Notes under the pieces: model-generated
Database searches by the model: none
What the model saw: only the letters and a program-made list of their open reading frames with translations
What the model was told of the DNA's origin: nothing
Made by a program: the position numbers and the translations under genes
From: Candidatus Omnitrophota bacterium
Lineage (GTDB): Bacteria; Omnitrophota; Gorgyraeia; Duberdicusellales; 4484-171
DNA length: 59,445 nt
Assembly: GCA_003154195.1 (NCBI GenBank)
Contig: PMCS01000030.1
Location: 1-59,445, forward strand
Direction of reading: 5' to 3'
Shown: one piece after another, positions 35,621 to 44,679 of the stretch
Layout of the letters: the number at the start of each line of letters is the position of its first letter
Numbering within the stretch: the first letter of the stretch is position 1

Positions 35621-36247
35621 ATGAATAACATTGAACAGGGCCTTAAGAAATCAGCCGATATCCAATCATTCGCTAAGAATTATTTTAGTTATCTTTATAA
35701 ATTATTGGACGAACTTGACCCCGGCCAAATCGCTGCTTTTGCCCGGGAAATGGAGAATGCCCGGCAGAATTGCAGTAATATTTTTTTTGTCGGCAACGGC
35801 GGTTCCGCGGCGACTGCTTCGCACATGGCTAACGATTTTAGTACTGATATTCATAAGCGTACCTTAACCGATAAGCCTTTTCGCGCGATGTCATTGACCG
35901 ATAACTGCGCGGTAATGCTGGCGGTGGCTAATGATACCGGTTACGAGAATATATTTGTCAACCAGCTTAGGATTCATTATCGTAAAGGCGACAAATTAGT
36001 AGCAATCTCGGCAAGCGGCAATTCTCCCAATGTGGTAGTTGCTGCCGAGTGGGTTAAAAAACAAGGCGGCGCGGTAATCGCGCTGGTGGGCTTTGATGGA
36101 GGAAAGCTTAAAGAGATTGGCGATGTGGTGGTGCAGGTAAAAGCCGTAAAAGGCGAATATGGGCCGGTAGAAGACATCCACATGATTTTGGATCACTTGG
36201 TTTCCTATTGGTTGCAGTATCAAATACAAAAGAAGGACGCCAAATAA
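35621..36247 (+). CDS. gmhA: Sedoheptulose-7-phosphate isomerase-like SIS protein
   Basis: A 208-residue SIS-domain isomerase: IFFVGNGGSAATASHMANDF, SLTDNCAVMLAVAND, VAISASGNSPNVV and EDIHMILDHLVSYW match the GmhA/DiaA group closely. GmhA converts sedoheptulose 7-phosphate to a heptose 7-phosphate, the first step of activated heptose synthesis. The matching kinase (52540), nucleotidyltransferase (53559) and a transketolase that could supply the substrate (50725) are in the same locus, which supports the role over the DnaA-linked relative DiaA. Confidence 0.82.
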   Translation: MNNIEQGLKKSADIQSFAKNYFSYLYKLLDELDPGQIAAFAREMENARQNCSNIFFVGNGGSAATASHMANDFSTDIHKRTLTDKPFRAMSLTDNCAVMLAVANDTGYENIFVNQLRIHYRKGDKLVAISASGNSPNVVVAAEWVKKQGGAVIALVGFDGGKLKEIGDVVVQVKAVKGEYGPVEDIHMILDHLVSYWLQYQIQKKDAK

Positions 36248-37287
36248 TGAAGCAGACCCGCAAAAAAATGGAGCCCACTCGGGCTAAAGGTCGAGATTCC
36301 TTGGGCGGAATACTGAGCGGCCAAAAACGTATCCGCGTCATGGATGGCACGTATTTTGGCCGCGAACGTATAAAGGTTTTGATTGGGCCGTCGAGTTTTG
36401 GCGAACAAGACCCTTTGCCTTTAAATCTTTTAAAAGAAAAGGGGTTTGAAATTGTCAATAATCCCTATAAGCGTAAATTAACTAAGGATGAGGTAATTAA
36501 ACTTTTATCGGAAAATGTGGCGGGTTTAATCGCTGGCTTAGAACCTTTAGACCGAGAGGTTTTAAGCAAAACAGCGCTCAGGGTAATTTCCCGTTGTGGC
36601 TCGGGTATGTCCAATGTAGATTTAAAAGCTGCTGCGGAAAAGGGAATTAAGGTTTATTCAACTCCTCAGGGCCCGGTAACGGCAGTCGCTGAGCTTACGG
36701 TGGGCGCGTTATTAAATTTACTGCGTAGAATTTCTTTTATGGATAACCAGTTGCATGCCGGAAAATGGAACAAGCAAATTGGCTGCCAGCTTGAAGGGAA
36801 AACCGTTGCCATTATCGGTTTTGGCCGTATCGGTAAAAAGTTAGCCGCGTTAATTAAGGCTTTTGGCGCTAAACTAATTGCTGTCGACCCAAACTCAAAA
36901 GGCGAGATTGACGGCGTAAAAATAGTTTCTCTCGAACAAGCTCTCAGGGAGGCCGATATTATTTCGCTTCATGCCGCCGGCGAGGAAGAAATTATCGGTA
37001 GCCGTGAAATAAAACTGATGAAAAAAGGCGTTTTTATTTTAAACGCGGCGCGTGGTAGTCTGCTTAATGAGCCGGCGTTAGCTGATGCCCTGGAAAGCAA
37101 AAAAGTTGCCGGGGCGTGGCTGGATGCTTTTGGCGTTGAGCCGTATCAAGGGCCGCTTACAAAATATTCCCAGGTAGTTCTTACTCCCCATGTGGGTTCT
37201 TACACTATAGAATGCCGAAAAGCTATGGAGATGGAAGCGGCGGAGAACCTCTTACTTGGTTTTAAGGAAGCAGGCATTTATGAGTGA
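36247..37287 (+). CDS. D-2-hydroxyacid dehydrogenase (phosphoglycerate dehydrogenase-like)
   Basis: About 346 residues. The NAD motif VAIIGFGRIGKKLA, the arginine of NAARGSLLNE and the histidine of LTPHVGSY form the catalytic set of D-2-hydroxyacid dehydrogenases. A basic 45-residue N-terminal extension precedes the fold. It lacks the ACT domain of biosynthetic SerA. Its place between a heptose isomerase and a sugar-phosphate phosphatase suggests a sugar-acid substrate rather than serine synthesis. ATG 36247 overlaps the previous TAA and follows AAGGA. Confidence 0.8.
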   Translation: MKQTRKKMEPTRAKGRDSLGGILSGQKRIRVMDGTYFGRERIKVLIGPSSFGEQDPLPLNLLKEKGFEIVNNPYKRKLTKDEVIKLLSENVAGLIAGLEPLDREVLSKTALRVISRCGSGMSNVDLKAAAEKGIKVYSTPQGPVTAVAELTVGALLNLLRRISFMDNQLHAGKWNKQIGCQLEGKTVAIIGFGRIGKKLAALIKAFGAKLIAVDPNSKGEIDGVKIVSLEQALREADIISLHAAGEEEIIGSREIKLMKKGVFILNAARGSLLNEPALADALESKKVAGAWLDAFGVEPYQGPLTKYSQVVLTPHVGSYTIECRKAMEMEAAENLLLGFKEAGIYE

Positions 37288-38026
37288 TGTTTCTCATTTT
37301 CTAAGTGTTGCTAAGACTATTTCCCGCAAGGCCGGAGATTTTCTTGTGGGAGGGGCAAAAGAGATTCGTTGCATCGATAGCCAGGAGCATCATGATATAA
37401 AGCTTCGGGCTGATAAAATGTCAGAGGCCATAATTCTTGAAGGCTTGCGCGAAGCAGGGGGGTTGCCGGTACTCTCTGAAGAGGCGGGTTTAGTGGGAGG
37501 AAGCCGAAGTGGTTTTCATTGGATCGTTGACCCACTGGACGGGACGATTAATTATTCGCGGAGTATTCCTTTGTGCTGCGTGTCTATCGGGCTTTGGGAC
37601 GGCGATGCGCCGGTATGCGGTGTAGTTTACGACCCTTACCGGCAAGAAATGTTTTCCGGTATCGCTCGCGAAGGCGCTTGGCTTAATGAACAGGCTGTCC
37701 GCGTGAGTAATGTAGAGTCGAAAGATCAGGGTATTTTGGTATCCGGTTTTCCCGCTCACGCCGACCTTTCGGAAGAATCCCTGCGTGTATTCATTGATTC
37801 CGTCAGGTCTTATCGTAAGCTTCGCTGGTTAGGGTCTGCGGCATTATCGCTTGCCTACGTGGCTTGCGGCCGCGCCGACGTTTATGAAGAGAAAAATATT
37901 ATGCTTTGGGATATTGCCGGCGCCGCGCCGATTTTATTGGGCGCGGGCGGCTCATTCCGGTTGGATAAGACTAAAAAAGAATTTTGCCTCAATGTATCCG
38001 CCGGCAATGGGTTAATAAAATTTTAA
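37280..38026 (+). CDS. Inositol monophosphatase family phosphatase (CysQ/IMPase-like)
   Basis: A 248-residue metal-dependent phosphatase. LSEEAG, DPLDGTINYSRSIP and WDIAGAAPILLGAGG are the three metal and substrate motifs of the family. Members hydrolyse inositol or sugar phosphates, or 3'-phosphoadenosine 5'-phosphate (CysQ). Two roles fit here: removing PAP made by the sulfotransferase, or removing a phosphate in the heptose route, since no HAD-type GmhB is seen. The sequence does not decide between them. It overlaps the previous gene by 8 bp. Confidence 0.82.
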   Translation: MSDVSHFLSVAKTISRKAGDFLVGGAKEIRCIDSQEHHDIKLRADKMSEAIILEGLREAGGLPVLSEEAGLVGGSRSGFHWIVDPLDGTINYSRSIPLCCVSIGLWDGDAPVCGVVYDPYRQEMFSGIAREGAWLNEQAVRVSNVESKDQGILVSGFPAHADLSEESLRVFIDSVRSYRKLRWLGSAALSLAYVACGRADVYEEKNIMLWDIAGAAPILLGAGGSFRLDKTKKEFCLNVSAGNGLIKF

Positions 38027-38028
38027 TA

Positions 38029-39135
38029 ATGAAAGTAACGGTGTTAATGACCGTATATAATGGCGGGCAGTATTTACGCCAGGCTGTTGAAAGCGTTCTG
38101 GCGCAAAGGTATAAAGATTTTGAATTCTTAATCATTGATGATTGCAGCACGGACGACTCGGCAAATATTATCAAGTCTTTTAACGATAACCGAATTGTTA
38201 TCCATGCCAATGAAAAGAATATCGGTCAAACCGCATCATTAAATGTGGGTTTAAAATTAGCGAAAGGCCGATATATCGCGCGCATTGACGCCGATGACAT
38301 CGCTTTTCCGCATTGGCTTCAGAGCCAGGTTAATTTCCTGGAAAATAACGGTGAGGTCGATGTTCTAAGCGCCGGCCTGGTGACGTTTGATGAAAAAGGT
38401 TTGGGCAAGGCATATTTTTCTCCGTCTTGCCGCGAAGACGTCCTTTTAAAAGCGATTATCAAGTCCCCGATTAATCACGGTAGCGCGTTGATTAAGAAAG
38501 AAACTATTTTAGGCATCGGCGGGTATAATAATAATTATAGAATCGCCGCGGATTATGACGTATGGATAAATCTTTTAAGACAGAATGGAAGGATAGCCAG
38601 TAATCCGGATATTGTGATGGCAATCCGTTGCCATGCCGGGTCGGAGAGCGAAAAAAATAAGCTTACGCTGACGTTAAAGGAAATCGCTGATATTTCGAGG
38701 CGGCATGTTCAGTTTCTTACCGGCATAGATTTAACCGAAGAAGAGAGTTTGCTGATGTGCCGGGCGCACTATGACGAAGGCGGGTTGGATGCGACAAATT
38801 TCCTCCGGGCGGTGGAGATTCATAAAAATGTCTATGCGTCTTTAAGGCCGGATTTGAATTTGGTGAAAGCAAGAGTGAAGTTTTGGTATAAAAAACAAGC
38901 CCGGACGTTTTTTTTAAGGCGGATTTATTGGTATATTCTTCATCCTGGCCGATTAGAGGTCAGGATGGCGGCGCAAGAGTGTTTAAGAAAATTAGGATTT
39001 AGCGTTGTTTTCGTTGGATTGCTTATTTTATCTTTTTTTCCGCAGTCATTTTTGGATTTTATTTTAAAAGCCTATTATTTTATTCACGCGGCAATCGCAA
39101 AAACGCTTCTAAGAGGGGAGAAAGAAGGCTCATGA
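38029..39135 (+). CDS. GT2 family glycosyltransferase with C-terminal membrane segment
   Basis: A 368-residue GT-A glycosyltransferase. VTVLMTVYNGGQYLRQAVESVL and IIDDCSTDDS open the fold, and ARIDADDIAFP holds the metal-binding DxD. Two hydrophobic stretches near the C-terminus (about 315-360) suggest membrane anchoring on the cytosolic face. It would add one sugar to a lipid-linked repeat unit. ATG 38029 is preferred over an upstream in-frame start inside the phosphatase gene. It overlaps the polymerase-like gene by 4 bp. Confidence 0.85.
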   Translation: MKVTVLMTVYNGGQYLRQAVESVLAQRYKDFEFLIIDDCSTDDSANIIKSFNDNRIVIHANEKNIGQTASLNVGLKLAKGRYIARIDADDIAFPHWLQSQVNFLENNGEVDVLSAGLVTFDEKGLGKAYFSPSCREDVLLKAIIKSPINHGSALIKKETILGIGGYNNNYRIAADYDVWINLLRQNGRIASNPDIVMAIRCHAGSESEKNKLTLTLKEIADISRRHVQFLTGIDLTEEESLLMCRAHYDEGGLDATNFLRAVEIHKNVYASLRPDLNLVKARVKFWYKKQARTFFLRRIYWYILHPGRLEVRMAAQECLRKLGFSVVFVGLLILSFFPQSFLDFILKAYYFIHAAIAKTLLRGEKEGS

Positions 39136-40853
39136 CTGAAGAAGTTAATTCTATGAGAGGCATCTTGCGCAAGACCGGCTTTTTTATGTTGGGCATCCTT
39201 TCGCTGCTTTATATTGTTTTCTCAAAGGATTTCGCGAAAATGCGCCTGGAGTTTTCTTTTTTGAATTTTCCCGTATTTGTGGGGGAAATTCTTTTGTTTA
39301 CCTGTCTTATTTCGTCTTTTTTTGTTTTTGATTTTCGTTCTATCAAGGGCCGGCAATGGATTGTAGTTTTTTATTTTCTATGCGTTATTTTAAAGGCTCT
39401 TCAAGGCTACAGCTTATGGGGGCCGCTGGCATTCCGCCACGCGGCACTATTTTATTATCTGGTTTTTATATTTTTCGGATTTATCTTCTACAAAAAGTCT
39501 TTTTTTTCCGAGCCTCTAAAAATTTTTATTGTGTCTTTAATCCTTGTCCTGTGCGTAACGAAATACTTCCACGACTATTGGGTTTTAGCATTATGGGCGA
39601 TCGCGTTTATTTTGATTAAATCTTTTCGCCGCAGGGCAATAAAATATTTATTCTACGCTGCTTTATTGTCAACCATCTTTCTTTCTTATAAGCTTGCTAT
39701 TTTAACTTCCCGGACATTTGTCGTAGGAAATATCGCCGCGGTGGTTTTTCTGATAATAGCGGTTTTTCTTATAGCTAAAATCAGGATTTTTTATAAAGCG
39801 GTTATCGCCGGAGTTATTTTTATACTATTAGCCGCTTTTGTGGTTAAGCATTCTTCTGCTAATGCTTCGGGAACAATTTTTGATATAAAGGGCAATATAA
39901 GCCGGTTTAAGGAAACTGAGGAGTTCATAAAAGCCCGTCGGCCTTTTCATGTCAGCCGATGCCCTAAAAAAGTAAAGTTATTTAATCCTGAAAAAGCAGT
40001 TACTTTTGAATTAGCTGAGGCGCCTGCTCCCGTAAGTAATGCAATGCCTCAGATAGGAACCTTTGAGAAAAGGGATATTTTATCGAGAGGTAACATTAAA
40101 CAAAATGAAGCGCTTGCTCTCGCAAGCGATGTAATATTTCAGAAAAAAACCTCGGGGAAAAAGGATGCTTTGTCGAGTAGGAACATTGGTCAAGAGAAAG
40201 CGCCTGCTTTCTTAAGCAACGCAATGTTTTATAACGGAACCTTTTGGAAAAATGATATTTTATTGAGTCGAGACATTGGACGAATGGAGGCGCTTGCTTA
40301 CGCAAGCGATGCGATGTTTCTGGAAGAAACCCCTGGGAAGAAGGGTACCTTGCTTAAACCGGCGCCGGTAGAAAGGCCGACGGAGAGTGCTTATGGTAAT
40401 TCTGTGTACCGCCTTTTTATCTGGCGGGATATGATTGTTGAATTTTCTCAGCATTGGCCCATTTTCGGTTTTTCTTTCGGGAAACCCTTGCGTTCCGAGA
40501 GCTTAGAAATTATGGAGTTGGGAACTATTGATTGGTTAAGAGATGGATGGCTTGAGGCGCATAATGCTTATTTGGATATACTTTATCGCATGGGTATTTT
40601 AGGCGTTGCGTTATTGGGCTTTTTAATATGGCAATTCTGTAGTATGGTGAAGAGCTTTATCGCGCTTGAGTCTTTATCCGGAATATTGTTATGCTCTATT
40701 TTAATTAATTGGTTGGTTGCCGCGAATTTTTTGCCTATCCTGGAGCTTCCTTATAACGCTATCCCTATTTGGGCGCTTTGGGGTATGGCGTTAGGGTATT
40801 TGAAAGAACTAAAAGACCGGCAGGATAAGACTATAGAAATCTTAAGCAAGTAA
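39132..40853 (+). CDS. Wzy/O-antigen-ligase-like membrane protein with internal tandem repeat
   Basis: A 573-residue protein with about seven hydrophobic segments before residue 245, a large hydrophilic loop (about 245-430), then GWLEAHNAYLDILYRMGILG, the conserved post-loop pattern of O-antigen polymerases and ligases (WaaL/Wzy type), and two to three final helices. It would polymerise repeat units or ligate glycan to a lipid at the periplasmic face. The loop contains four tandem 30-residue repeats (296-415), which is odd for the family. Wzy and ligase cannot be separated from sequence alone. Confidence 0.75.
   Translation: MTEEVNSMRGILRKTGFFMLGILSLLYIVFSKDFAKMRLEFSFLNFPVFVGEILLFTCLISSFFVFDFRSIKGRQWIVVFYFLCVILKALQGYSLWGPLAFRHAALFYYLVFIFFGFIFYKKSFFSEPLKIFIVSLILVLCVTKYFHDYWVLALWAIAFILIKSFRRRAIKYLFYAALLSTIFLSYKLAILTSRTFVVGNIAAVVFLIIAVFLIAKIRIFYKAVIAGVIFILLAAFVVKHSSANASGTIFDIKGNISRFKETEEFIKARRPFHVSRCPKKVKLFNPEKAVTFELAEAPAPVSNAMPQIGTFEKRDILSRGNIKQNEALALASDVIFQKKTSGKKDALSSRNIGQEKAPAFLSNAMFYNGTFWKNDILLSRDIGRMEALAYASDAMFLEETPGKKGTLLKPAPVERPTESAYGNSVYRLFIWRDMIVEFSQHWPIFGFSFGKPLRSESLEIMELGTIDWLRDGWLEAHNAYLDILYRMGILGVALLGFLIWQFCSMVKSFIALESLSGILLCSILINWLVAANFLPILELPYNAIPIWALWGMALGYLKELKDRQDKTIEILSK
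40017..40376 (+). repeat. Four 90-bp in-frame tandem repeats
   Basis: Units start at 40017, 40107, 40197 and 40287 and each encodes 30 residues. Units 1 and 3 share xAPAxxSNAM and GTFxKxDIL; units 2 and 4 share EALAxASD and GKK. The A-B-A-B pattern suggests doubling of a 180 bp pair. The copies lie in the extracytoplasmic loop of the Wzy/ligase-like protein. Confidence 0.88.
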
Positions 40854-40916
40854 AATATGAAAGAAAATGAAGGCAACTAGTGCAGAGTGAAGCGGAGCCT
40901 CCTGGGAGGGCAGAGG

Positions 40917-40953
40917 CCACAGAGGGAGATTCAATTCTCTGTGGTTGGTTTTT
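40917..40953 (+). terminator. Intrinsic terminator after the Wzy/ligase-like gene
   Basis: CCACAGAG (40917-40924) and CTCTGTGG (40937-40944) form an eight-pair stem with a 12-base loop, followed by TTGGTTTTT. It lies 64 bp after the stop codon and ends about 30 bp before the next start. Confidence 0.65.
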
Positions 40954-40985
40954 GACAGAACGAATACTTAAAAAAGGAGAGAAAA

Positions 40986-42098
40986 GTGGCGGTTATCTTT
41001 AGTAATAAAAATTGGGAAAAGTATATTATTTTTTTAATTGCTATCGGTTTTTCCCTATGCGCCCTTATTCTCAGGCTTGATAAGCTAGCGCAACACAATC
41101 TTTGGAACGATGAGTTATTCCAATTGTCAACGATGCATGGAAACTTTTCGGAGTTGATAAAGGAACTGCCCCACAGTGAACTCAATTCTTATCTGAATTG
41201 GGATACTTTTTTGGTTTATCCTTTCTTCAAGGCCTTTTCTTATAATAAATGGGGGTTGGCAATACCCCATATTATCGCGACTATTTTAGGGTTTTACCTT
41301 CTTTATCTTATTTGCCGGCTTTATTTTAAAACTATATGGGGTTATGTTATTTCTTTCGGTGTTGTTTGTTTTAATGCCAGTTTAATAAATTATGCGACGG
41401 AAATAAGGCCTTACGCGGTTCTTCCGACCCTGGCTCTGGCGAGCCTGTATTTGTCGGAAACTCTGATAAATAAAATTGATTTAAGCCCGGTAAGGAAGCT
41501 TTTCATCGCCGCATTTTTTCTTTTGATTATCGGTTTCCATACTTATGGGGCTTTTATCCTTTTTTTATCCCTGGTTTTTGTTTTAGTGAATAAGCCGCGC
41601 GCCCGAGCCTTCGGCAGTATTTTTAAAAGTATATCTAAAATCCTGCTCATTATTTTTTTGATCGGACTGCCATTCTGGTTATTTTGTGTCTTTGGGCCGT
41701 TTCATCTTAGTTTGGAGCAAACCAGGAAAAATGTGTTTGAGTTTATTCCCAATCCCCGCCATAATATTGTCGGTTTTTTAAAAGGTATTCTGGGAAATCT
41801 GATTGGTTGCAAAAAATTATACTTCTTATTGGTTGCCTTGATTTTTCCGTTTGTTTTACCCTATAAAGAAAAGCTGAGGCAGATTTCTTTTTTAGTTATT
41901 ATGATATTTTTTCCGATATTATTGATTTTAACAAGCGATTTAATAAGTGGATATTGGTTTCTTCAGCGGCAGTTTATCTGGGTAATGCCGTTTTTTGCAT
42001 TTTTTTTAGGATGGTCGGGGGATTCTTTTGTAACCTATATTTCCGGGAGATTATCTTTTTCATGGTATAGGAAAGTATACCCTTGCGGGCACAAGTAA
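40986..42098 (+). CDS. GT-C membrane glycosyltransferase (ArnT/PMT-like), possibly short
   Basis: A 370-residue polytopic protein with about eight to nine hydrophobic segments. In the first periplasmic loop, HNLWNDELFQL gives the acidic pair typical of GT-C enzymes (GT39/GT83-like) that use polyprenyl-phosphate sugars; NYATEIRPYAVLPTL fits the following conserved region. It lacks the long C-terminal soluble domain of ArnT-type proteins, so it may be a short subtype or truncated. It starts at GTG behind AAAGGAGAG. It resembles the protein at 46066. Confidence 0.72.
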   Translation: MAVIFSNKNWEKYIIFLIAIGFSLCALILRLDKLAQHNLWNDELFQLSTMHGNFSELIKELPHSELNSYLNWDTFLVYPFFKAFSYNKWGLAIPHIIATILGFYLLYLICRLYFKTIWGYVISFGVVCFNASLINYATEIRPYAVLPTLALASLYLSETLINKIDLSPVRKLFIAAFFLLIIGFHTYGAFILFLSLVFVLVNKPRARAFGSIFKSISKILLIIFLIGLPFWLFCVFGPFHLSLEQTRKNVFEFIPNPRHNIVGFLKGILGNLIGCKKLYFLLVALIFPFVLPYKEKLRQISFLVIMIFFPILLILTSDLISGYWFLQRQFIWVMPFFAFFLGWSGDSFVTYISGRLSFSWYRKVYPCGHK

Positions 42099-42208
42099 AA
42101 CAACTTTCCTAACCACTGAAAATAACCTAAATAAGTCATTCCCAAAGGAAATTTTCTTGAAATCCAGGCAATTTAAGTGAAGATTACTTAAAAAAGGCAG
42201 GTTAAAAA

Positions 42209-43540
42209 ATGAAAATTGTTTTAGTACAACCACCTAACGTGCAAAGAAGCGGTGATTGGAAAAAGATGAAAGTCTCCCGGCCGCCGATAAATCTTGCTCT
42301 CTTGGCTTCATACCTAAGGCAGTTTGGGCATGAGCTTTTTATTTATGACCTTGATTGGTTTGAAGGAAGCATAGATGAAGTTGGTGCGCTGATTTTGGCC
42401 AAAAATCCCGATGTGGTGGGGTTTACTTGTCTTACACCAAGGATTGAGATTACCTTACTTATTGCCGCTAAAATCAAACAACTTAACCCTGGGGTAAAGA
42501 TAGTTTTGGGCGGCGCGCATGTTAACGCGGTCAAGGAGCAATCTCTTTATACGGCAGATATCGATTATGCGATTTATGGCGAGGCTGAAGAAGCATTGGT
42601 TGAGTTATTAAAGGCGATAAAAGCCGGGGGTGATCTCGGCAAAATACGAAATTTGATTTATCGTGAAGGTGAAAAAGTAATCATAAATCCTATCAGGCCG
42701 TTTATCCAAAACATCGATGGATTGCCGTTTCCCGCCTGGGACCTTTTAAATCTGCCGGATTATAAAGATCCCGCCAATTTTAACGGTATCCATATGGGCG
42801 TGATGACCGCGCGTGGATGTCCGTGGAATTGTATTTTTTGTTCTTCAGGAGTGATTTGGGGCCGCAAGGTAAGGTTCCGTTCCGCGGAGAATGTGGCCGA
42901 CGAGCTGCAATATATTGTGGAAAAACTCGGGATAACCAACGTGATGTTTTATGACGACACCTTTACTTTAAATAAAACGCGATTTTTAAAAATTTGCGAG
43001 GAAATAACAAAACGTAAATTGAATTTGCGATACTACTGTCAGCTTCGCGTTGATACGATAGACGACGAGATTGCCGATGGTTTGGCTAAGTCGGGCTGTA
43101 TGACTGCCGCCCTGGGGATCGAGTCCGGCGACGAAGAGATACTAAAAACACTCAAAAAGGGCATTAAGAAGAGCCAGGCGCATAAGGCTGTCGCGGCATT
43201 GAAGTCCGCGGGGGTTCCTATGCTTGCCAGCTACATCATCGGAAGCCCGGGCGACACGCACGAATCGATTAATAAGACCTTTGAGTTTGCAAAAGAATTG
43301 GATACGAACCAGACCAAGTTTATGATCTGCACGCCTTTTCCCGGAACGGAGTTATTTAATATGGCCGTGGCGAAAGGAATTTTATCCGATCGCCCTACCC
43401 CGGCCCAGTGCGCTGACCTTACTTATTATCAACATGTCGCGGCAAATATGTCCAAGGTTTCCGATGAAGAATTGCTGCGGTACCAAAGGGATGCCTATGG
43501 TTTATTTAAGCCACGCCCTGCGGCCTCTCCCAAAAAATAG
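42209..43540 (+). CDS. B12-binding radical SAM protein
   Basis: A 443-residue protein. An N-terminal cobalamin-binding-type domain (VLVQPPN, VVGFTC, VLGGAHV, YAIYGEAEEAL) precedes a radical SAM core with ARGCPWNCIFCSS (C204, C208, C211) and LGIESGDEEILKTLKKGI. It is a different subgroup from the copy at 31782. Family roles include methylation of unactivated carbons and sugar rearrangements. It lies between a GT-C protein and an acyltransferase, so a glycan or lipid substrate is likely but unproven. A strand-wide gap of 110 bp precedes it. Confidence 0.83.
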   Translation: MKIVLVQPPNVQRSGDWKKMKVSRPPINLALLASYLRQFGHELFIYDLDWFEGSIDEVGALILAKNPDVVGFTCLTPRIEITLLIAAKIKQLNPGVKIVLGGAHVNAVKEQSLYTADIDYAIYGEAEEALVELLKAIKAGGDLGKIRNLIYREGEKVIINPIRPFIQNIDGLPFPAWDLLNLPDYKDPANFNGIHMGVMTARGCPWNCIFCSSGVIWGRKVRFRSAENVADELQYIVEKLGITNVMFYDDTFTLNKTRFLKICEEITKRKLNLRYYCQLRVDTIDDEIADGLAKSGCMTAALGIESGDEEILKTLKKGIKKSQAHKAVAALKSAGVPMLASYIIGSPGDTHESINKTFEFAKELDTNQTKFMICTPFPGTELFNMAVAKGILSDRPTPAQCADLTYYQHVAANMSKVSDEELLRYQRDAYGLFKPRPAASPKK

Positions 43541-43551
43541 GAGAAGTTTTT

Positions 43552-44679
43552 TTGACCGAGAACCGAAATGACATAATCGATATTTTGAAAGGTATTGCTA
43601 TTATTTTAGTTGTTTACGGCCACGTTATCCAGCGCACGATGGTTGTGGCCGGCGCGGATTTTTTCTTAAATCCCGTTTTCAAGGTTATCTATACGTTTCA
43701 CATGCCGGTATTTTTCTTTATCAGCGGATATTTGATGGCCGGGACGTTAAGCCGAAGAAGCCTTACGGAGGCGTTTAAGTCTAAGTGTAAAACCTTACTC
43801 GTTCCCTTTATCGCGTGGGGGACATTGGGCGTTTTTACAATTTATGTTCTTAATGGGGTCGACGGTAAGGCTTTAGGCATCGCTCACCTGCCTGATGATT
43901 TTCTTAATGATTTATTATTAAATCCCGCAATATGGTTTTTGTTTGCGCTGTTTGTATCGAGCTGTTTGTTGTTGTATTCTGTCAGATGGGCAAAGCGTTT
44001 TGGCGTAGCTAGTTTTTTGTTGGTCTATTTTCTCATTGTCATGATTCCGTTCAATAGATATTGCGCGCTCTATTATATCAAATGGTTTTATTTATTTTAT
44101 CTGGCCGGGTATTTTTTCAGTAAAAGCCGGTTTACGATAACGAGCAAAGTTATCCGCGAGGCCATCCTGATTGTTTCTTTAATTATGTTTACCGCGCTTG
44201 TGTTTTATTGGAATAAGAATGATTATATTTATATCAATAAAATGGGATTTATGTCCCACGATTATCTTTATGAATTTTTGAGAGTAACCTATCGATATGT
44301 TTTGGGATTTTTAGGGATTATTATTATTTATTACGTCGGAGTTTATCTGTCGAAGACAAAATTACATTCTTCTCTGGCCTATATCGGCATTTATTCTCTG
44401 GACATTTATTTGGTTCAAAGGTATATCGTTGAGGGGCTTTACCCGAGAATAGCAAGCAAAATGCGTATTAACTTTGATTTTAATTCGCCGATTTTTCTTT
44501 GTTGTTTTGCGCCGTTCGCTGCAATATTCTTTGTTAGCGTATGCCTGTTGGCCTCAAGGCTATTGATTAGGCGCAGCCCGTTATTGTGCCGGTTGCTTCT
44601 GGGTAATAGAATTTGGAGAGATAAGGGAAATGTTTTATTCACTAAATGCGTTTGTATTAGTCGAGGAAACCATGAATGA
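43552..44679 (+). CDS. Acyltransferase 3 family membrane protein (O-acetyltransferase-like)
   Basis: A 375-residue protein with about ten hydrophobic segments. RNDIIDILKGIAIILVVYGHV and YTFHMPVFFFISGYL contain the family histidine and arginine-type motifs of acyltransferase-3 (OafA-like) enzymes, which O-acetylate surface sugars using cytosolic acetyl-CoA. TTG 43552 is 7 bases after AGGAGAAG, the best start. It overlaps the next gene by 8 bp. It would add an acetyl group to the glycan. Confidence 0.85.
   Translation: MTENRNDIIDILKGIAIILVVYGHVIQRTMVVAGADFFLNPVFKVIYTFHMPVFFFISGYLMAGTLSRRSLTEAFKSKCKTLLVPFIAWGTLGVFTIYVLNGVDGKALGIAHLPDDFLNDLLLNPAIWFLFALFVSSCLLLYSVRWAKRFGVASFLLVYFLIVMIPFNRYCALYYIKWFYLFYLAGYFFSKSRFTITSKVIREAILIVSLIMFTALVFYWNKNDYIYINKMGFMSHDYLYEFLRVTYRYVLGFLGIIIIYYVGVYLSKTKLHSSLAYIGIYSLDIYLVQRYIVEGLYPRIASKMRINFDFNSPIFLCCFAPFAAIFFVSVCLLASRLLIRRSPLLCRLLLGNRIWRDKGNVLFTKCVCISRGNHE

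Noticed and set aside
40952-40985. Perfect TTGACA as a promoter for the gene at 40986
   Set aside because: No acceptable -10 box lies 16-18 bases downstream; that position holds the ribosome site.
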